DNA of 64,000 nucleotides. Source: Vibrio quintilis. Its GTDB lineage: Bacteria; Pseudomonadota; Gammaproteobacteria; Enterobacterales; Vibrionaceae. This document shows, in pieces, positions 19,312 through 27,360 of this stretch (position 1 is its first letter; the number at the start of each line of letters is the position of its first letter). The notes beneath the pieces are model-generated. The model was not told where the DNA came from. It searched no databases and saw only the letters and a list, made by a program, of their open reading frames with translations. Made by a program: the position numbers and the translations under genes. Where the stretch lies: assembly GCF_024529975.1 (NCBI RefSeq), contig NZ_AP024897.1, positions 3,038,001 to 3,102,000 of the forward strand, written 5' to 3'.

Positions 19312-20163
19312 ATGGGCACATCTATTAAAAACCACCTGTATGTCATTATTTTCGGAACACATACGAAAGGCGGAAAAATCTTCGATCTTTGTCTGATCGT
19401 CACAATTTTAAGTTCATTGTTTGTCCTGGTATTAGAATCAATACCAGACGTAGATACAGAATGGCATAACGAGCTTCGATATCTGGAATATCTTTTCACA
19501 TTTTTATTCACGGCCGAATACCTTTTGCGCCTGTACTGCTCTCCCCGCCCCTTTGCTTATGCCAAAAGCTTCTATGGCGTGATCGATCTGCTTGCCATTC
19601 TGCCAACCTATCTGTCTTTTTTGTTTCCCGGTATTTCATTCATGGGCGTAATCCGGCTCCTGCGGGTGATGAGAATATTCCGGATCCTCAAACTGGTCCG
19701 TTACCTTCAGGATTCAAATATCTTATTGAAATCACTGTTAATGGCGAGAAGGAAAATTTTAATATTTTTCAGTACGGTTACGATTCTGGTTACAATCTTT
19801 GGTGCTCTGATCTACATGATTGAAGGGCCGGAACACGGGTTTACCAGTATTCCGACCTGTATATACTGGGCGATTGTGACAATCACTACGGTGGGATATG
19901 GCGATGTTGTCCCACAAACCCCGCTGGGTCAGGCTGTCGCTTCTTTAACGATGCTGCTGGGATATTCGATTATTGCTGTTCCGACAGGAATTATTACCGC
20001 AGAATTAAACAGAGAGATGAATACGCACCGGCAACTGGTCAAATGTCCTAATTGTTCTCTGGCCGGCCATGAGTCAGATGCACTTTACTGCAAACATTGT
20101 GGCAGTCAGTTAGCTGATCCGGATAAACGAGTTGTACCGGCAACCTCTCATCATCAGGTATAG
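19312..20163 (+). CDS. Voltage-gated potassium channel with C-terminal zinc ribbon
   Basis: This is a six-helix ion channel subunit (283 aa) expected to form a tetramer in the inner membrane. Helices S1-S3 lie within about residues 25-105. S4 carries the spaced arginines of a voltage sensor (RLLRVMRIFRILKLVRYL, about 117-134). The pore loop has the K+ filter TTVGYGD with TVGYGD at 193-198, and S6 follows. After S6 a short cytoplasmic tail holds two CxxC pairs (Cys245/248 and Cys260/263) in a zinc-ribbon pattern, where many bacterial channels carry an RCK domain or nothing. It is monocistronic between adhE and asd; the ribosome binding site is poor. Confidence 0.9.
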   Translation: MGTSIKNHLYVIIFGTHTKGGKIFDLCLIVTILSSLFVLVLESIPDVDTEWHNELRYLEYLFTFLFTAEYLLRLYCSPRPFAYAKSFYGVIDLLAILPTYLSFLFPGISFMGVIRLLRVMRIFRILKLVRYLQDSNILLKSLLMARRKILIFFSTVTILVTIFGALIYMIEGPEHGFTSIPTCIYWAIVTITTVGYGDVVPQTPLGQAVASLTMLLGYSIIAVPTGIITAELNREMNTHRQLVKCPNCSLAGHESDALYCKHCGSQLADPDKRVVPATSHHQV

Positions 20164-20203
20164 CCGTTATTTCACAAGTATATTGTTGTCTTCAGGTCAA
20201 ACT

Positions 20204-20236
20204 AAAAAGGGTACCTTATTATCGATACCCTTTTTT
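20204..20236. terminator. Bidirectional terminator between the channel gene and asd
   Basis: A-run, GGGTA, twelve-base loop, TACCC and six T form a hairpin that works in both directions between the convergent genes. Confidence 0.85.
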
Positions 20237-20278
20237 CATTAACACGCGGAATACCGCTTAACGTGACTTACATAAAAG

Positions 20279-21388
20279 TTACTTGTCTAAAATAATCCGA
20301 AGCGTCCGGCGCAGTGGCTCAGCCGCACCCCATAACAATTGATCACCCACGGTGAATGCATTCAGGAAATCATTCCCCATTGCCATTTTCCGTAAACGGC
20401 CAACAGGAACTGACAGCGTTCCGGTAATTTTAGTTGGGGTCAGTTCCTGAGCTGTGATATCTCTTTCGTTCGGAATAACTTTTACCCAATCATTATGAGA
20501 TGCGATGATCTCCTCGATCTCATCAAGCGGAACATCCTGTTTCAGTTTAATCGTTAATGCCTGAGAGTGGCAGCGCATAGAACCAATCCGGACACACGTT
20601 CCGTCGATAGGAACCGGTGAATCCTGAGTTCCCAGAATTTTATTTGCTTCAACGCCAGCTTTCCACTCTTCCTTGCTCTGTCCATTGTCCCGTTTCACAT
20701 CAATCCACGGAATTAATGAACCGGCAAGCGGCACACCAAACTGGTCAGCGGGAAATGAAGAAGATCGAATTGTCTCTGCAACTTTACGATCAATATCCAG
20801 AATAGAACTGGCCGGATTAGCAAGCTCTGAACTAACGCTGTCATTAATCACACCCATTTGAGAGATCAGCTCACGCATATTCTTGGCACCGGCACCGGAT
20901 GCCGCCTGGTAAGTCATCGCACTCATCCACTCAACCAGACCCTTTTCAAACAAACCACCTAAAGCCATTAACATCAAGCTTACTGTACAGTTACCACCAA
21001 CAAACGTTTTTGTTCCTGAATGAATGTTTTGCTGAATTTGCGTCAGGTTCACCGGATCCAAAGTAATAATTGAATCAGAAGCCATACGCAGTGTGGAAGC
21101 CGCGTCGATCCAGTACCCCTTCCATCCCGCATCTCTGAGTGCCGGATAAACTTTCCCGGTATAATCACCGCCCTGACATGTCACGATTGCGTCTAATTGT
21201 TTTAAGCTGTCAATGTCAAAAGCGTCCTGAAGTAATCCGGCATCTTTGCCAAAATCAGGAGCGGCAATACCGACCTGAGAGGTACTATAAAACACAGGCT
21301 CAAGATAATTAAAATCTCCTTCTTCAACCATTCGTTGCATGAGCACGGAACCAACCATGCCACGCCATCCAACAAAACCTACTCTCAT
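20279..21388 (-). CDS. asd: Aspartate-semialdehyde dehydrogenase
   Basis: Asd reduces aspartyl phosphate to aspartate semialdehyde, the branch point for lysine/diaminopimelate, methionine and threonine. The 369-aa protein starts with the nucleotide-binding [13 protein letters not shown] motif, has the catalytic cysteine in GGNCTVSLM (about residue 134) and the substrate-binding [16 protein letters not shown] block with the active-site histidine. It is of the gammaproteobacterial AsdA type. The gene is monocistronic on the minus strand. The upstream 241 bases carry one copy of the dispersed palindromic repeat at 21510-21540; I see no lysine riboswitch. Confidence 0.96.
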   Translation of the reverse strand: MRVGFVGWRGMVGSVLMQRMVEEGDFNYLEPVFYSTSQVGIAAPDFGKDAGLLQDAFDIDSLKQLDAIVTCQGGDYTGKVYPALRDAGWKGYWIDAASTLRMASDSIITLDPVNLTQIQQNIHSGTKTFVGGNCTVSLMLMALGGLFEKGLVEWMSAMTYQAASGAGAKNMRELISQMGVINDSVSSELANPASSILDIDRKVAETIRSSSFPADQFGVPLAGSLIPWIDVKRDNGQSKEEWKAGVEANKILGTQDSPVPIDGTCVRIGSMRCHSQALTIKLKQDVPLDEIEEIIASHNDWVKVIPNERDITAQELTPTKITGTLSVPVGRLRKMAMGNDFLNAFTVGDQLLWGAAEPLRRTLRIILDK

Positions 21389-21509
21389 CTCGCTAAGTCT
21401 CCCTCTTGTTCCTGTATAAAAAATGTAAGCCTTCCCATCTATAAGCGGTTCAGCTTAAAATCTCAAGCTAAAATTTATATTTCCGGCCTTTTTTTATCAT
21501 CATTGCAGA

Positions 21510-21540
21510 TATACCCAAACAACCTGAAGATGCTTGGGTA
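21510..21540. repeat. Dispersed palindromic repeat, copy 1
   Basis: The element begins TATACCCAA, has the core CAACCTGAAGATGC, and ends TTGGGTA, the reverse complement of its beginning. It matches elements at 25395 and 28438 and is a short, intergenic, MITE- or ERIC-like Vibrio repeat. It lies between asd and yejK. Confidence 0.75.
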
Positions 21541-21629
21541 CAAGTGTGAAAAAGGATTGATCATTGAGGGATATAAACACAAAAAGTGGCCTGTAAATGC
21601 CACTCTTTGTCTGAATGAAGGTGAGGAGA

Positions 21630-22631
21630 TTAGCGCTGACGGGTGAGCTGATCTTTCAAATTTGGTGGTGTTCCCTTAATCGTTAAGGTATCGGTCTCCG
21701 GATCATAAAAAATCCGCTCTCCGAGCAGTAAACTATCAAAGCTGACATTCAGTCCGCCTCCTGATCCGACATACTTCGTCAGCTTCCGAACCGTTGAGCG
21801 ATCCGCAGGAAAACTGTCTTCAAGTTCATAACCGTGGCTTTGGGTATAATCCCATAAGCTTGCACCATCTTCATTATCAGGTAACTCTCCGGATAATTCT
21901 TTAACATACACTTCATCACCTGACTTCAACTGATCATTACAGTAATCGGAGACCTGTTTTTTATACTGAATAGCTTCATCTTTCTCAAATTTTGCATCAG
22001 CACAAAAATCTTCCACAGCCTGCATGAAGACCAGATTTTGTTGCTTGGTATCCAAACCAACATCGGCTTGCAAAAAATCAAGGAAAAAGTCAGCAATCTT
22101 CCGGCCAACCCGTCCCTTGATATAGGATAAATAGCGATTTGAATCAGCGTCAGTCCGGTAGGCTGACAGGTCAAGGCGGGCTGCAATATCCATCTGGCGG
22201 ATATCCAGATAGTCCGTGGCACTGATATCTAAACCTTCCGTCACTTTTAAACTCTGGCTGGTCGATAAAATCCCGATGAAAAGATATTCTGTCGCCAGAG
22301 ACTGATACTCAGCCATCACCAGAATCCCTTCCTCCGCAAACGGGTACTTAATCAGCTCTTCTTTCAGCTTTTCAGCACTTTTCTGGGAAAACTCATAAAA
22401 ATTTAATTTCCCGTCACTCAGCTCGTGTAACCAGTGACTAAATTCACTATCGGATTTAAAAGTACCGAATCCTTTCGCAGGCTTTGAATTAAAAACCCGG
22501 TGCAGTTCTCCAACCAGACTTGCTGTCGAAGCATTATTCTCTAAAGATTGACTCCGGTAATTTACAACCAATTCATCTGCATCATTTTTGTGCAGTTGAT
22601 GCAAAATAACGTTAAAAAGATCAAGGCTCAT
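21630..22631 (-). CDS. yejK: Nucleoid-associated protein YejK (NdpA)
   Basis: YejK is a spermidine-nucleoid-associated protein found in the nucleoid fraction, and it has been linked to topoisomerase IV and gyrase. The 333-aa protein shows the family pattern throughout: N-terminal LDLFNVILHQLHK, central SLKVTEGLDISATDYLDI, SYIKGRVGRKIADFFLDFL, and the C-terminal FDSLLLGERIFYDPETDTLTIKGTPPNL. Length matches E. coli YejK (335). It is divergent from yejL across 83 bases, the usual gammaproteobacterial arrangement with yejL and yejM. Confidence 0.95.
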   Translation of the reverse strand: MSLDLFNVILHQLHKNDADELVVNYRSQSLENNASTASLVGELHRVFNSKPAKGFGTFKSDSEFSHWLHELSDGKLNFYEFSQKSAEKLKEELIKYPFAEEGILVMAEYQSLATEYLFIGILSTSQSLKVTEGLDISATDYLDIRQMDIAARLDLSAYRTDADSNRYLSYIKGRVGRKIADFFLDFLQADVGLDTKQQNLVFMQAVEDFCADAKFEKDEAIQYKKQVSDYCNDQLKSGDEVYVKELSGELPDNEDGASLWDYTQSHGYELEDSFPADRSTVRKLTKYVGSGGGLNVSFDSLLLGERIFYDPETDTLTIKGTPPNLKDQLTRQR

Positions 22632-22714
22632 AATGAATTTATTATCGCTCTGGTTTCAGTTGACAGGTATAGTAGGGTATCATAAGCCGTTTTTCTATCA
22701 TTGTCAGAGTCCTT

Positions 22715-22939
22715 ATGCCTATTACATCTAAATATAGTGATCAAAAAATTGAAACCATCCTGGCTGAGATTGCCACAGTGTTTGATAAACATGATGCATC
22801 ACCTGAACTGGTATTAATGATCGCAGGAAATATTGTGACAAATGTGCTAAACCAAAATATTGCTGAGAACCAGAGAAAAGCAATCGCAGAAAAATTTGCG
22901 CAGGCACTGATGTCTTCTATTGAAAGTACTATTCACTAA
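22715..22939 (+). CDS. yejL: DUF1414 protein YejL
   Basis: YejL is a 74-aa helical protein of unknown function that is conserved in gammaproteobacteria between yejK and yejM. The sequence [19 protein letters not shown], then [19 protein letters not shown] and [12 protein letters not shown], fits the family from end to end. It has no membrane segment. The next gene, yejM, begins 29 bases downstream on the same strand, so the two are probably cotranscribed. Confidence 0.93.
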   Translation: MPITSKYSDQKIETILAEIATVFDKHDASPELVLMIAGNIVTNVLNQNIAENQRKAIAEKFAQALMSSIESTIH

Positions 22940-22967
22940 TTAATCATACGGATCATATACAGAAATC

Positions 22968-24773
22968 ATGGTAGATAACGATAACACTTATGGAGAGCGC
23001 GTCTCCCGTCTTGTTGGCTGGGGGCACTGGTTTGCCTTCTTCAACATTGTTGCCGCCATGTTAATAGGGACGCGATATATCACTCAGTCTCCCTGGCCGG
23101 AAACGTTACTGGGGCAGTTCTATCTTGCAGTTTCCTGGGTTGGACACTTTGGTTTTTTAGTTTTTTCCCTGTATCTGCTGGTTTTATTTCCTCTGACATT
23201 TTTAATGCCAGTCCGGAAACTGTTCCGCTTTTTTGCCGTTTGTTTTGCAACAATCGGCTTAACGGTTCTTCTGATTGATACCCAGACTTACCATAAACTA
23301 AACCTTCACCTGACCCCGGTGGTTTGGGAAGTATTATTTAGTGACGATTCAAAAGCGATTACCAAAGATTTACAGCACCTGTTTGTTTTGCTGCCACTCA
23401 TCTTTGCTTTGGAAATCGGTTTATCTGAATGGGTCTGGCGTAAACAAAGGCGCTTATCGCATAAACATATTGGCCGCCCGCTAGGCACCGTATTTTTTAT
23501 CTGTTTTATCAGTAGTCACCTGATTTATGTCTGGTCTGATGCGTCACTGTATACGCCGGTCACCAGCCAGAAGTCAAACTTTCCGCTCTCTTATCCGATG
23601 ACTGCAAAGTCATTCATGGAAAGACACGGGCTGTTTAACCGGGAAGAATACCGCAAACGACTTCAGGAAAAACAGTCCCACGATACTATTTTGGTGAACT
23701 ACCCTCTCGAACCCATCAGATTTGATCGCCGGCCCAATCCTTTAAACATACTGATTGTCAACGTGAATAATTTACGGGCAGATATGTTAGACAGTGAACA
23801 TATGCCCCGAACAACCCTGTTTGCCCAAAACAACCTGAATTTCGTGAATCACTATAGTTCCAGCAACGATATGCTGGGAACTTTCGGGCTGTTCTACGGC
23901 TTACCAAGCAGCTATGAACAAAGTATTAAAGTTCAGGGAACCCCACCACTCCTGATCGATGTACTGAAGGAAAATCAGTATCGGTTTGGTTTATTTAGCG
24001 GCAGTAATTTTCATGATCCGATTTATGAAGAGACTGTATTCAGGGGATTAAAGCTCAAAACACTCAATTTTACTGATAACTCCAGTCATGACGAGCAAAC
24101 AGTGGATGCCTGGTCTCAATGGTTATCAGAAAAGCCCGACTCACGATGGTTCAGCTACCTGGAATTTGTGACCGTCCAAAATTATGACGCACCACAAAAT
24201 ACCGGCAATCATCCGCCCGGGGAAAAACTCCGGAATAATTATGAGTTATCAGTACTGACTGCAGACAGAGAGCTTGGATATCTGTTTAATAAGCTTAAAG
24301 AGATGAATTTACTTCAATCGACGATTGTGGTAGTCACATCAAACCACGGCACAGAGTTTAATGAAACACAATCGAATAGCTGGGGATCAAATTCAAACTA
24401 TAGCCAGTATCAGCTAAAAGTGCCTTTGATCATCCACTGGCCGGGGAAAATTGCCGCTGAATATACCCAGCGTTCAAGTCATTTAGACTTTTCTGTCACC
24501 CTCCTGCAGGATTTACTGGGCGTATCGTCGAACCCGGGAGATTACAGCAGTGGTAAGAATTTATTTGATGAACGCAAGAGACGCTGGATTCTTGCAGGCG
24601 ATGCCAGAGAACTCGCACTAATCACAGATAAACAGACTACCGTCATCGACAAGTTTGGTAATTTTAAAGTCTATGATAAAGAATATCACCGACTACCGGA
24701 TGTTAATCCAACATTACCGATTTTGATGCAGGGTCTGACAGAATTAAAACGCTTTTACAGCAAAGAAAATTGA
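22968..24773 (+). CDS. yejM: Inner-membrane sulfatase-fold protein YejM (PbgA/LapC)
   Basis: YejM is an essential envelope protein. In E. coli it senses periplasmic LPS and controls LpxC degradation through LapB. The 601-aa protein has a DUF3413 membrane part with about five helices in residues 20-190, a linker, and a periplasmic sulfatase/alkaline-phosphatase-fold domain from about residue 250 (NILIVNVNNLRADMLDSEHMP, later VVTSNHGTEFNETQSNSWG). The nucleophile position after ADM is not the Cys/Ser-x-Pro-x-Arg of true sulfatases, as in YejM, so catalysis is not expected. It is the last gene of the yejL-yejM pair and ends just before tRNA-Pro. Confidence 0.93.
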   Translation: MVDNDNTYGERVSRLVGWGHWFAFFNIVAAMLIGTRYITQSPWPETLLGQFYLAVSWVGHFGFLVFSLYLLVLFPLTFLMPVRKLFRFFAVCFATIGLTVLLIDTQTYHKLNLHLTPVVWEVLFSDDSKAITKDLQHLFVLLPLIFALEIGLSEWVWRKQRRLSHKHIGRPLGTVFFICFISSHLIYVWSDASLYTPVTSQKSNFPLSYPMTAKSFMERHGLFNREEYRKRLQEKQSHDTILVNYPLEPIRFDRRPNPLNILIVNVNNLRADMLDSEHMPRTTLFAQNNLNFVNHYSSSNDMLGTFGLFYGLPSSYEQSIKVQGTPPLLIDVLKENQYRFGLFSGSNFHDPIYEETVFRGLKLKTLNFTDNSSHDEQTVDAWSQWLSEKPDSRWFSYLEFVTVQNYDAPQNTGNHPPGEKLRNNYELSVLTADRELGYLFNKLKEMNLLQSTIVVVTSNHGTEFNETQSNSWGSNSNYSQYQLKVPLIIHWPGKIAAEYTQRSSHLDFSVTLLQDLLGVSSNPGDYSSGKNLFDERKRRWILAGDARELALITDKQTTVIDKFGNFKVYDKEYHRLPDVNPTLPILMQGLTELKRFYSKEN

Positions 24774-24823
24774 GTCAGTGAATGCTTGACTCAATTCCTG
24801 TAAAGGGTTAGAGTACGGGCCAT

Positions 24824-24900
24824 CGGACTGTAGCGCAGCTTGGTAGCGCACCGTCATGGGGTGTCGGGGGTCGGAGGTTCAAATCCTCTCAGTCCGACCA
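24824..24900 (+). tRNA. tRNA-Pro (GGG)
   Basis: This is a 77-base cloverleaf with acceptor arm CGGACTG/CAGTCCG, D loop AGCTTGGTAGC, anticodon loop ATGGGGT (anticodon GGG) and T arm GGAGGTTCAAATCCTC; the CCA end is encoded. The sequence is close to E. coli proL. It lies 50 bases after yejM. Confidence 0.97.
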
Positions 24901-24905
24901 TACAG

Positions 24906-24941
24906 AAAAAGGAAGTTTTCAGCCATGAAAACTTCCTTTTT
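24906..24941 (+). terminator. tRNA-Pro terminator
   Basis: A nearly 16-bp stem (AAAAAGGAAGTTTTCA with TGAAAACTTCCTTTTT, four-base loop) lies 5 bases after the tRNA and ends in a T-run. Confidence 0.92.
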
Positions 24942-25065
24942 GCTTTAGAAGACACCTGAAAATATAAGTTTCACGGAATACACCTCTCACCCTGTTCAAA
25001 AATCATTCAAAATCATTTTTTCGTCTTTACAAACAGAAACTAACTAATTATTATTAGAAAAATTC

Positions 25066-25156
25066 GGAGAGATGGCTGAGTGGTTGAAAGCACCGGTCTT
25101 GAAAACCGGCATACGTTTGTAGCGTATCTAGGGTTCAAATCCCTATCTCTCCGCCA
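25066..25156 (+). tRNA. tRNA-Ser (TGA)
   Basis: This is a 91-base type II tRNA with acceptor GGAGAGA/TCTCTCC, anticodon loop CTTGAAA (anticodon TGA at 25100-25102), a long variable arm (CATACGTTTGTAGCGTATC) and T arm GGGTTCAAATCCC; the CCA end is encoded. It is the last core gene before the accessory region that begins with the cyclodipeptide synthase. Confidence 0.97.
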
Positions 25157-25168
25157 CTTTGATGAAAG

Positions 25169-25195
25169 AAGCTGTTGAAATTCAACAGCTTTTTT
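25169..25195 (+). terminator. tRNA-Ser terminator
   Basis: AGCTGTTGAA and TTCAACAGCT form a hairpin 13 bases after the tRNA, followed by a T-run. Confidence 0.88.
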
Positions 25196-25394
25196 CATTT
25201 CTAACAGACAAAAATCACTGATACGTAAAGGTGGTATTTGCACCTGTTCAGCCCTTCCCCAGCCCCTTCCAGGCAAACCATTCATCAAAACCGTAATTTT
25301 CTCCGGGCGATAATAAAAACCATATCATTTCACACAGACATATCCATAAAACAACCAATAAGAAAATAAGCACACTGCAATCAAAATAAATTAC

Positions 25395-25418
25395 TATACC
25401 CAAGTGACCTCAAGATGC
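25395..25418. repeat. Dispersed palindromic repeat, copy 2 (left half)
   Basis: TATACCCAAGTGACCTCAAG followed by ATGC matches the left half of copies at 21510 and 28438. The right-hand TTGGGTATA is missing here; a longer GC-rich block follows instead. Confidence 0.65.
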
Positions 25419-25560
25419 ATGATTCAGCGTGCAGCCGAAAGGTGCAGTTCAAGGAAAGGGAATGCAGGAATGTACCCACCTTTCAAATTCTCTTGACGCA
25501 GAAATGTGCTTTTCAGCTCACGCCCTGCGGGTGAGTTTGTCAGGCTCTGATACAGCGCCA

Positions 25561-25605
25561 CTGATTTTACTGATTTTACTGATTTTACTGATTTTACTGA
25601 TTTTT
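25561..25605 (+). repeat. 9-bp tandem repeat (CTGATTTTA, about five copies)
   Basis: The unit CTGATTTTA occurs four times exactly and a fifth time with one change at its end. The array stops 28 bases before the cyclodipeptide synthase ATG, so it lies in the promoter or leader of that gene. Perfect short repeats of this kind often change copy number by slippage. Confidence 0.9.
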
Positions 25606-25633
25606 TTACTATTGCAGATTATAAGGCATCGAT

Positions 25634-26350
25634 ATGAATCAACAGCTTCAATATAAAGGAGAAATACAACGGGTCTCACCGAAAATGAAAAGAGATTTTC
25701 TGAAGACCCGGCCGAAATGTTTCGTCGGTGTGAGTCTCAGTAACCCCTGTTTTTCAGGTGCAAAATTCGAAGGATTAATCAGATTTATTGCTGCCAGATA
25801 TAATGAATGTACTTTTTTATTAGGCGATCATATCCATCGGTTAACTCTGCAAATCACTCAGGGATTTGGTGACACTCAGGCCAAAGAAATCGCATTAAAC
25901 ATGGGACAGATATATATACAACAGCACCGCCATCTGTGGGAGAAATTTTACCAGGACACTACCTTCAATTTTATCAAAGGATCAGATGTTTATGATGATC
26001 AACGAGTGACTGATTATTTCATACGTATACAAGCCACCTATAATAATTACCCGGATTTTACACAGGCAGTGAATGGGTTTGCCCGCACCTTTATTTCACG
26101 CGCTTTAAATGACGACGAGTTAACAGAGAAAGCGATCGCCCTATCATCACAGTATGTACTCGAAGAACTGGCGGAAACATGTCTGATGGTGAACGAAGGC
26201 CATCAGGTACTGGTCTATCCGGGGTCACTGGCTATTTTTGAAAAAATAGCGGATGGAAATTTTTCAATGCTGCCACAAGAGTTGGGAACGCTTATTAATG
26301 TCAGCGTGCGTCTGAAAAAACGTAAGCAAGTGGATTTTTCATTATCGTAA
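25634..26350 (+). CDS. tRNA-dependent cyclodipeptide synthase
   Basis: Enzymes of this family take two aminoacyl-tRNAs and join the amino acids into a cyclic dipeptide (diketopiperazine) in the cytoplasm. The 238-aa length is typical. The N-terminal block FVGVSLSNPCFSG matches the AlbC pocket motif: Ser34 aligns with the nucleophile (Ser37 of AlbC), and Asn37 with AlbC Asn40. GDHIHR follows, and a YVLEE motif supplies Tyr174 and Glu178, equivalent to AlbC Tyr178 and Glu182. Tyr195-Pro196 (VLVYPGS) lies where the NYH and XYP subfamilies are told apart. Asn37 with Pro196 is a mixed signature. AAGG precedes the ATG by about 7 bases. No cyclodipeptide oxidase, P450 or peptide gene lies beside it. 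The family call is from motif recognition; the product cannot be predicted. Confidence 0.88.
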   Translation: MNQQLQYKGEIQRVSPKMKRDFLKTRPKCFVGVSLSNPCFSGAKFEGLIRFIAARYNECTFLLGDHIHRLTLQITQGFGDTQAKEIALNMGQIYIQQHRHLWEKFYQDTTFNFIKGSDVYDDQRVTDYFIRIQATYNNYPDFTQAVNGFARTFISRALNDDELTEKAIALSSQYVLEELAETCLMVNEGHQVLVYPGSLAIFEKIADGNFSMLPQELGTLINVSVRLKKRKQVDFSLS

Positions 26351-26707
26351 ATGCACAGAAACAACGGGCTTGAGAAGTCAGGACAGCGCACTATTGGCAT
26401 GTATAGAACACCATTGATTCATCCTTTTTACCGGTATGATGCCATCAGATGGATTCCCGGAAAATAAACAGGTTAAAGCTGCACAATAAGAAACAAGTTG
26501 TTTACAGGTATGCAAAATTGAGCGATGATTAATTTTTCCGAACTATTTGGAAATATTCATTTCTAAATATCCGAACCCTTTCAATGCTGAGTCAGGAGAA
26601 TCAAATAGCCTGAGTGACGCATGTTCAGAAACAAGAACCGTCATTACATCAGGCAAGTCATCCACAAAAAACGAGACTGTATCAAATCACAACTCTAAGG
26701 AGAGAGT
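26351..26707. other. Gap between the cyclodipeptide synthase and the serine hydrolase gene
   Basis: This 357-base stretch holds no supported gene. A 38-codon frame starts on the base after the synthase stop but has no ribosome binding site. An imperfect AT-rich inverted repeat lies near 26550. No clear terminator follows the synthase. Confidence 0.4.
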
Positions 26708-27280
26708 ATGCATTTACTTTTTTTAGCAGGAATCGGCAATTCCGGTCCGGGGCACTGGCAACATCAATGGTATATGGAGTCTGAAAATGTTTCATGGCTG
26801 GAACATTCAGACTGGGATAATCCGGTGATGGAAGCGTGGCTCAGTGATCTGGAAAACTTTCTGGAAAAAAGGGATGAACCCGTAGTTGTCGTTGCCCATA
26901 GCTTAGGCTGCGTCCTGTTTACCGAGTGGTTAAAACGTACCGATAACAAAAACAACATTGCCGGTGCGTTTCTGGTTGCGATGCCAGACGTACTGGACCC
27001 GCAATTCCCCGCACAGGTACAACACTTCAGGAATCTGGATACGGCACAGGAGTGCTGTCCGGCTGTCGTGATTACCAGCGATAATGACCCCTTCGGTACC
27101 GCTGAGCATGCGCAGCATCAGGCCAGAAAACTCAACGTACCGCTTTACAACATCGGACCTGTCGGGCATATCAATGCTCAGTCCGGATTGAATGGCTGGG
27201 CTGAAGGCAAAGAGTTCCTCGCTGATTTAATCAGCCACATCAAATGCAAGACATCACCGGAAGATCAAACTGTTTCGTGA
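26708..27280 (+). CDS. RBBP9/YdeN-family serine hydrolase
   Basis: This is a small alpha/beta hydrolase (190 aa) of the RBBP9/YdeN type. It has the N-terminal LFLAGIGNSGPGHWQHQW motif of the family, the nucleophile elbow AHSLGC with Ser65, an aspartate in SDNDPFG and the catalytic histidine in GPVGHINAQSG. There is no signal peptide. A strong AAGGAG ribosome binding site lies before the ATG. The natural substrates of this family are largely unknown. It is co-directional with the cyclodipeptide synthase but 357 bases away, so a shared pathway is possible yet unproven. Confidence 0.85.
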   Translation: MHLLFLAGIGNSGPGHWQHQWYMESENVSWLEHSDWDNPVMEAWLSDLENFLEKRDEPVVVVAHSLGCVLFTEWLKRTDNKNNIAGAFLVAMPDVLDPQFPAQVQHFRNLDTAQECCPAVVITSDNDPFGTAEHAQHQARKLNVPLYNIGPVGHINAQSGLNGWAEGKEFLADLISHIKCKTSPEDQTVS

Positions 27281-27360
27281 TCTGTCTGTTTATATCAAAA
27301 AGCATGGGCAATCCGCATTGATTGCCCCTTTCGTCCAAACAGAAACAAAACTGACTTCAA

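Larger units (their letters stand above)
25196..25633. other. Repeat-rich gap between tRNA-Ser and the cyclodipeptide synthase gene
   Basis: About 440 bases without a supported gene. It contains one half of the dispersed palindromic repeat (25395-25418), a GC-rich hairpin (CTCACGCCC with GGGTGAG, near 25518-25536) inside a block that looks like a larger dispersed Vibrio element, and the 9-bp tandem repeat at 25561-25605. A frame through this block (25429-25656) gives an ILL repeat and is not a credible protein. Confidence 0.55.

Noticed and set aside
21389..21629. Lysine riboswitch before asd
   Set aside because: No five-helix junction pattern or conserved core could be recognised; the main structure there is the dispersed palindrome.
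25429..25656. 75-codon frame with an ILL repeat before the cyclodipeptide synthase
   Set aside because: The hydrophobic repeat is just the 9-bp tandem repeat read in frame; there is no ribosome binding site and the frame overlaps the synthase start.
26351..26467. 38-codon frame starting on the base after the cyclodipeptide synthase stop
   Set aside because: No Shine-Dalgarno, no recognisable motif; the adjacency is probably chance.
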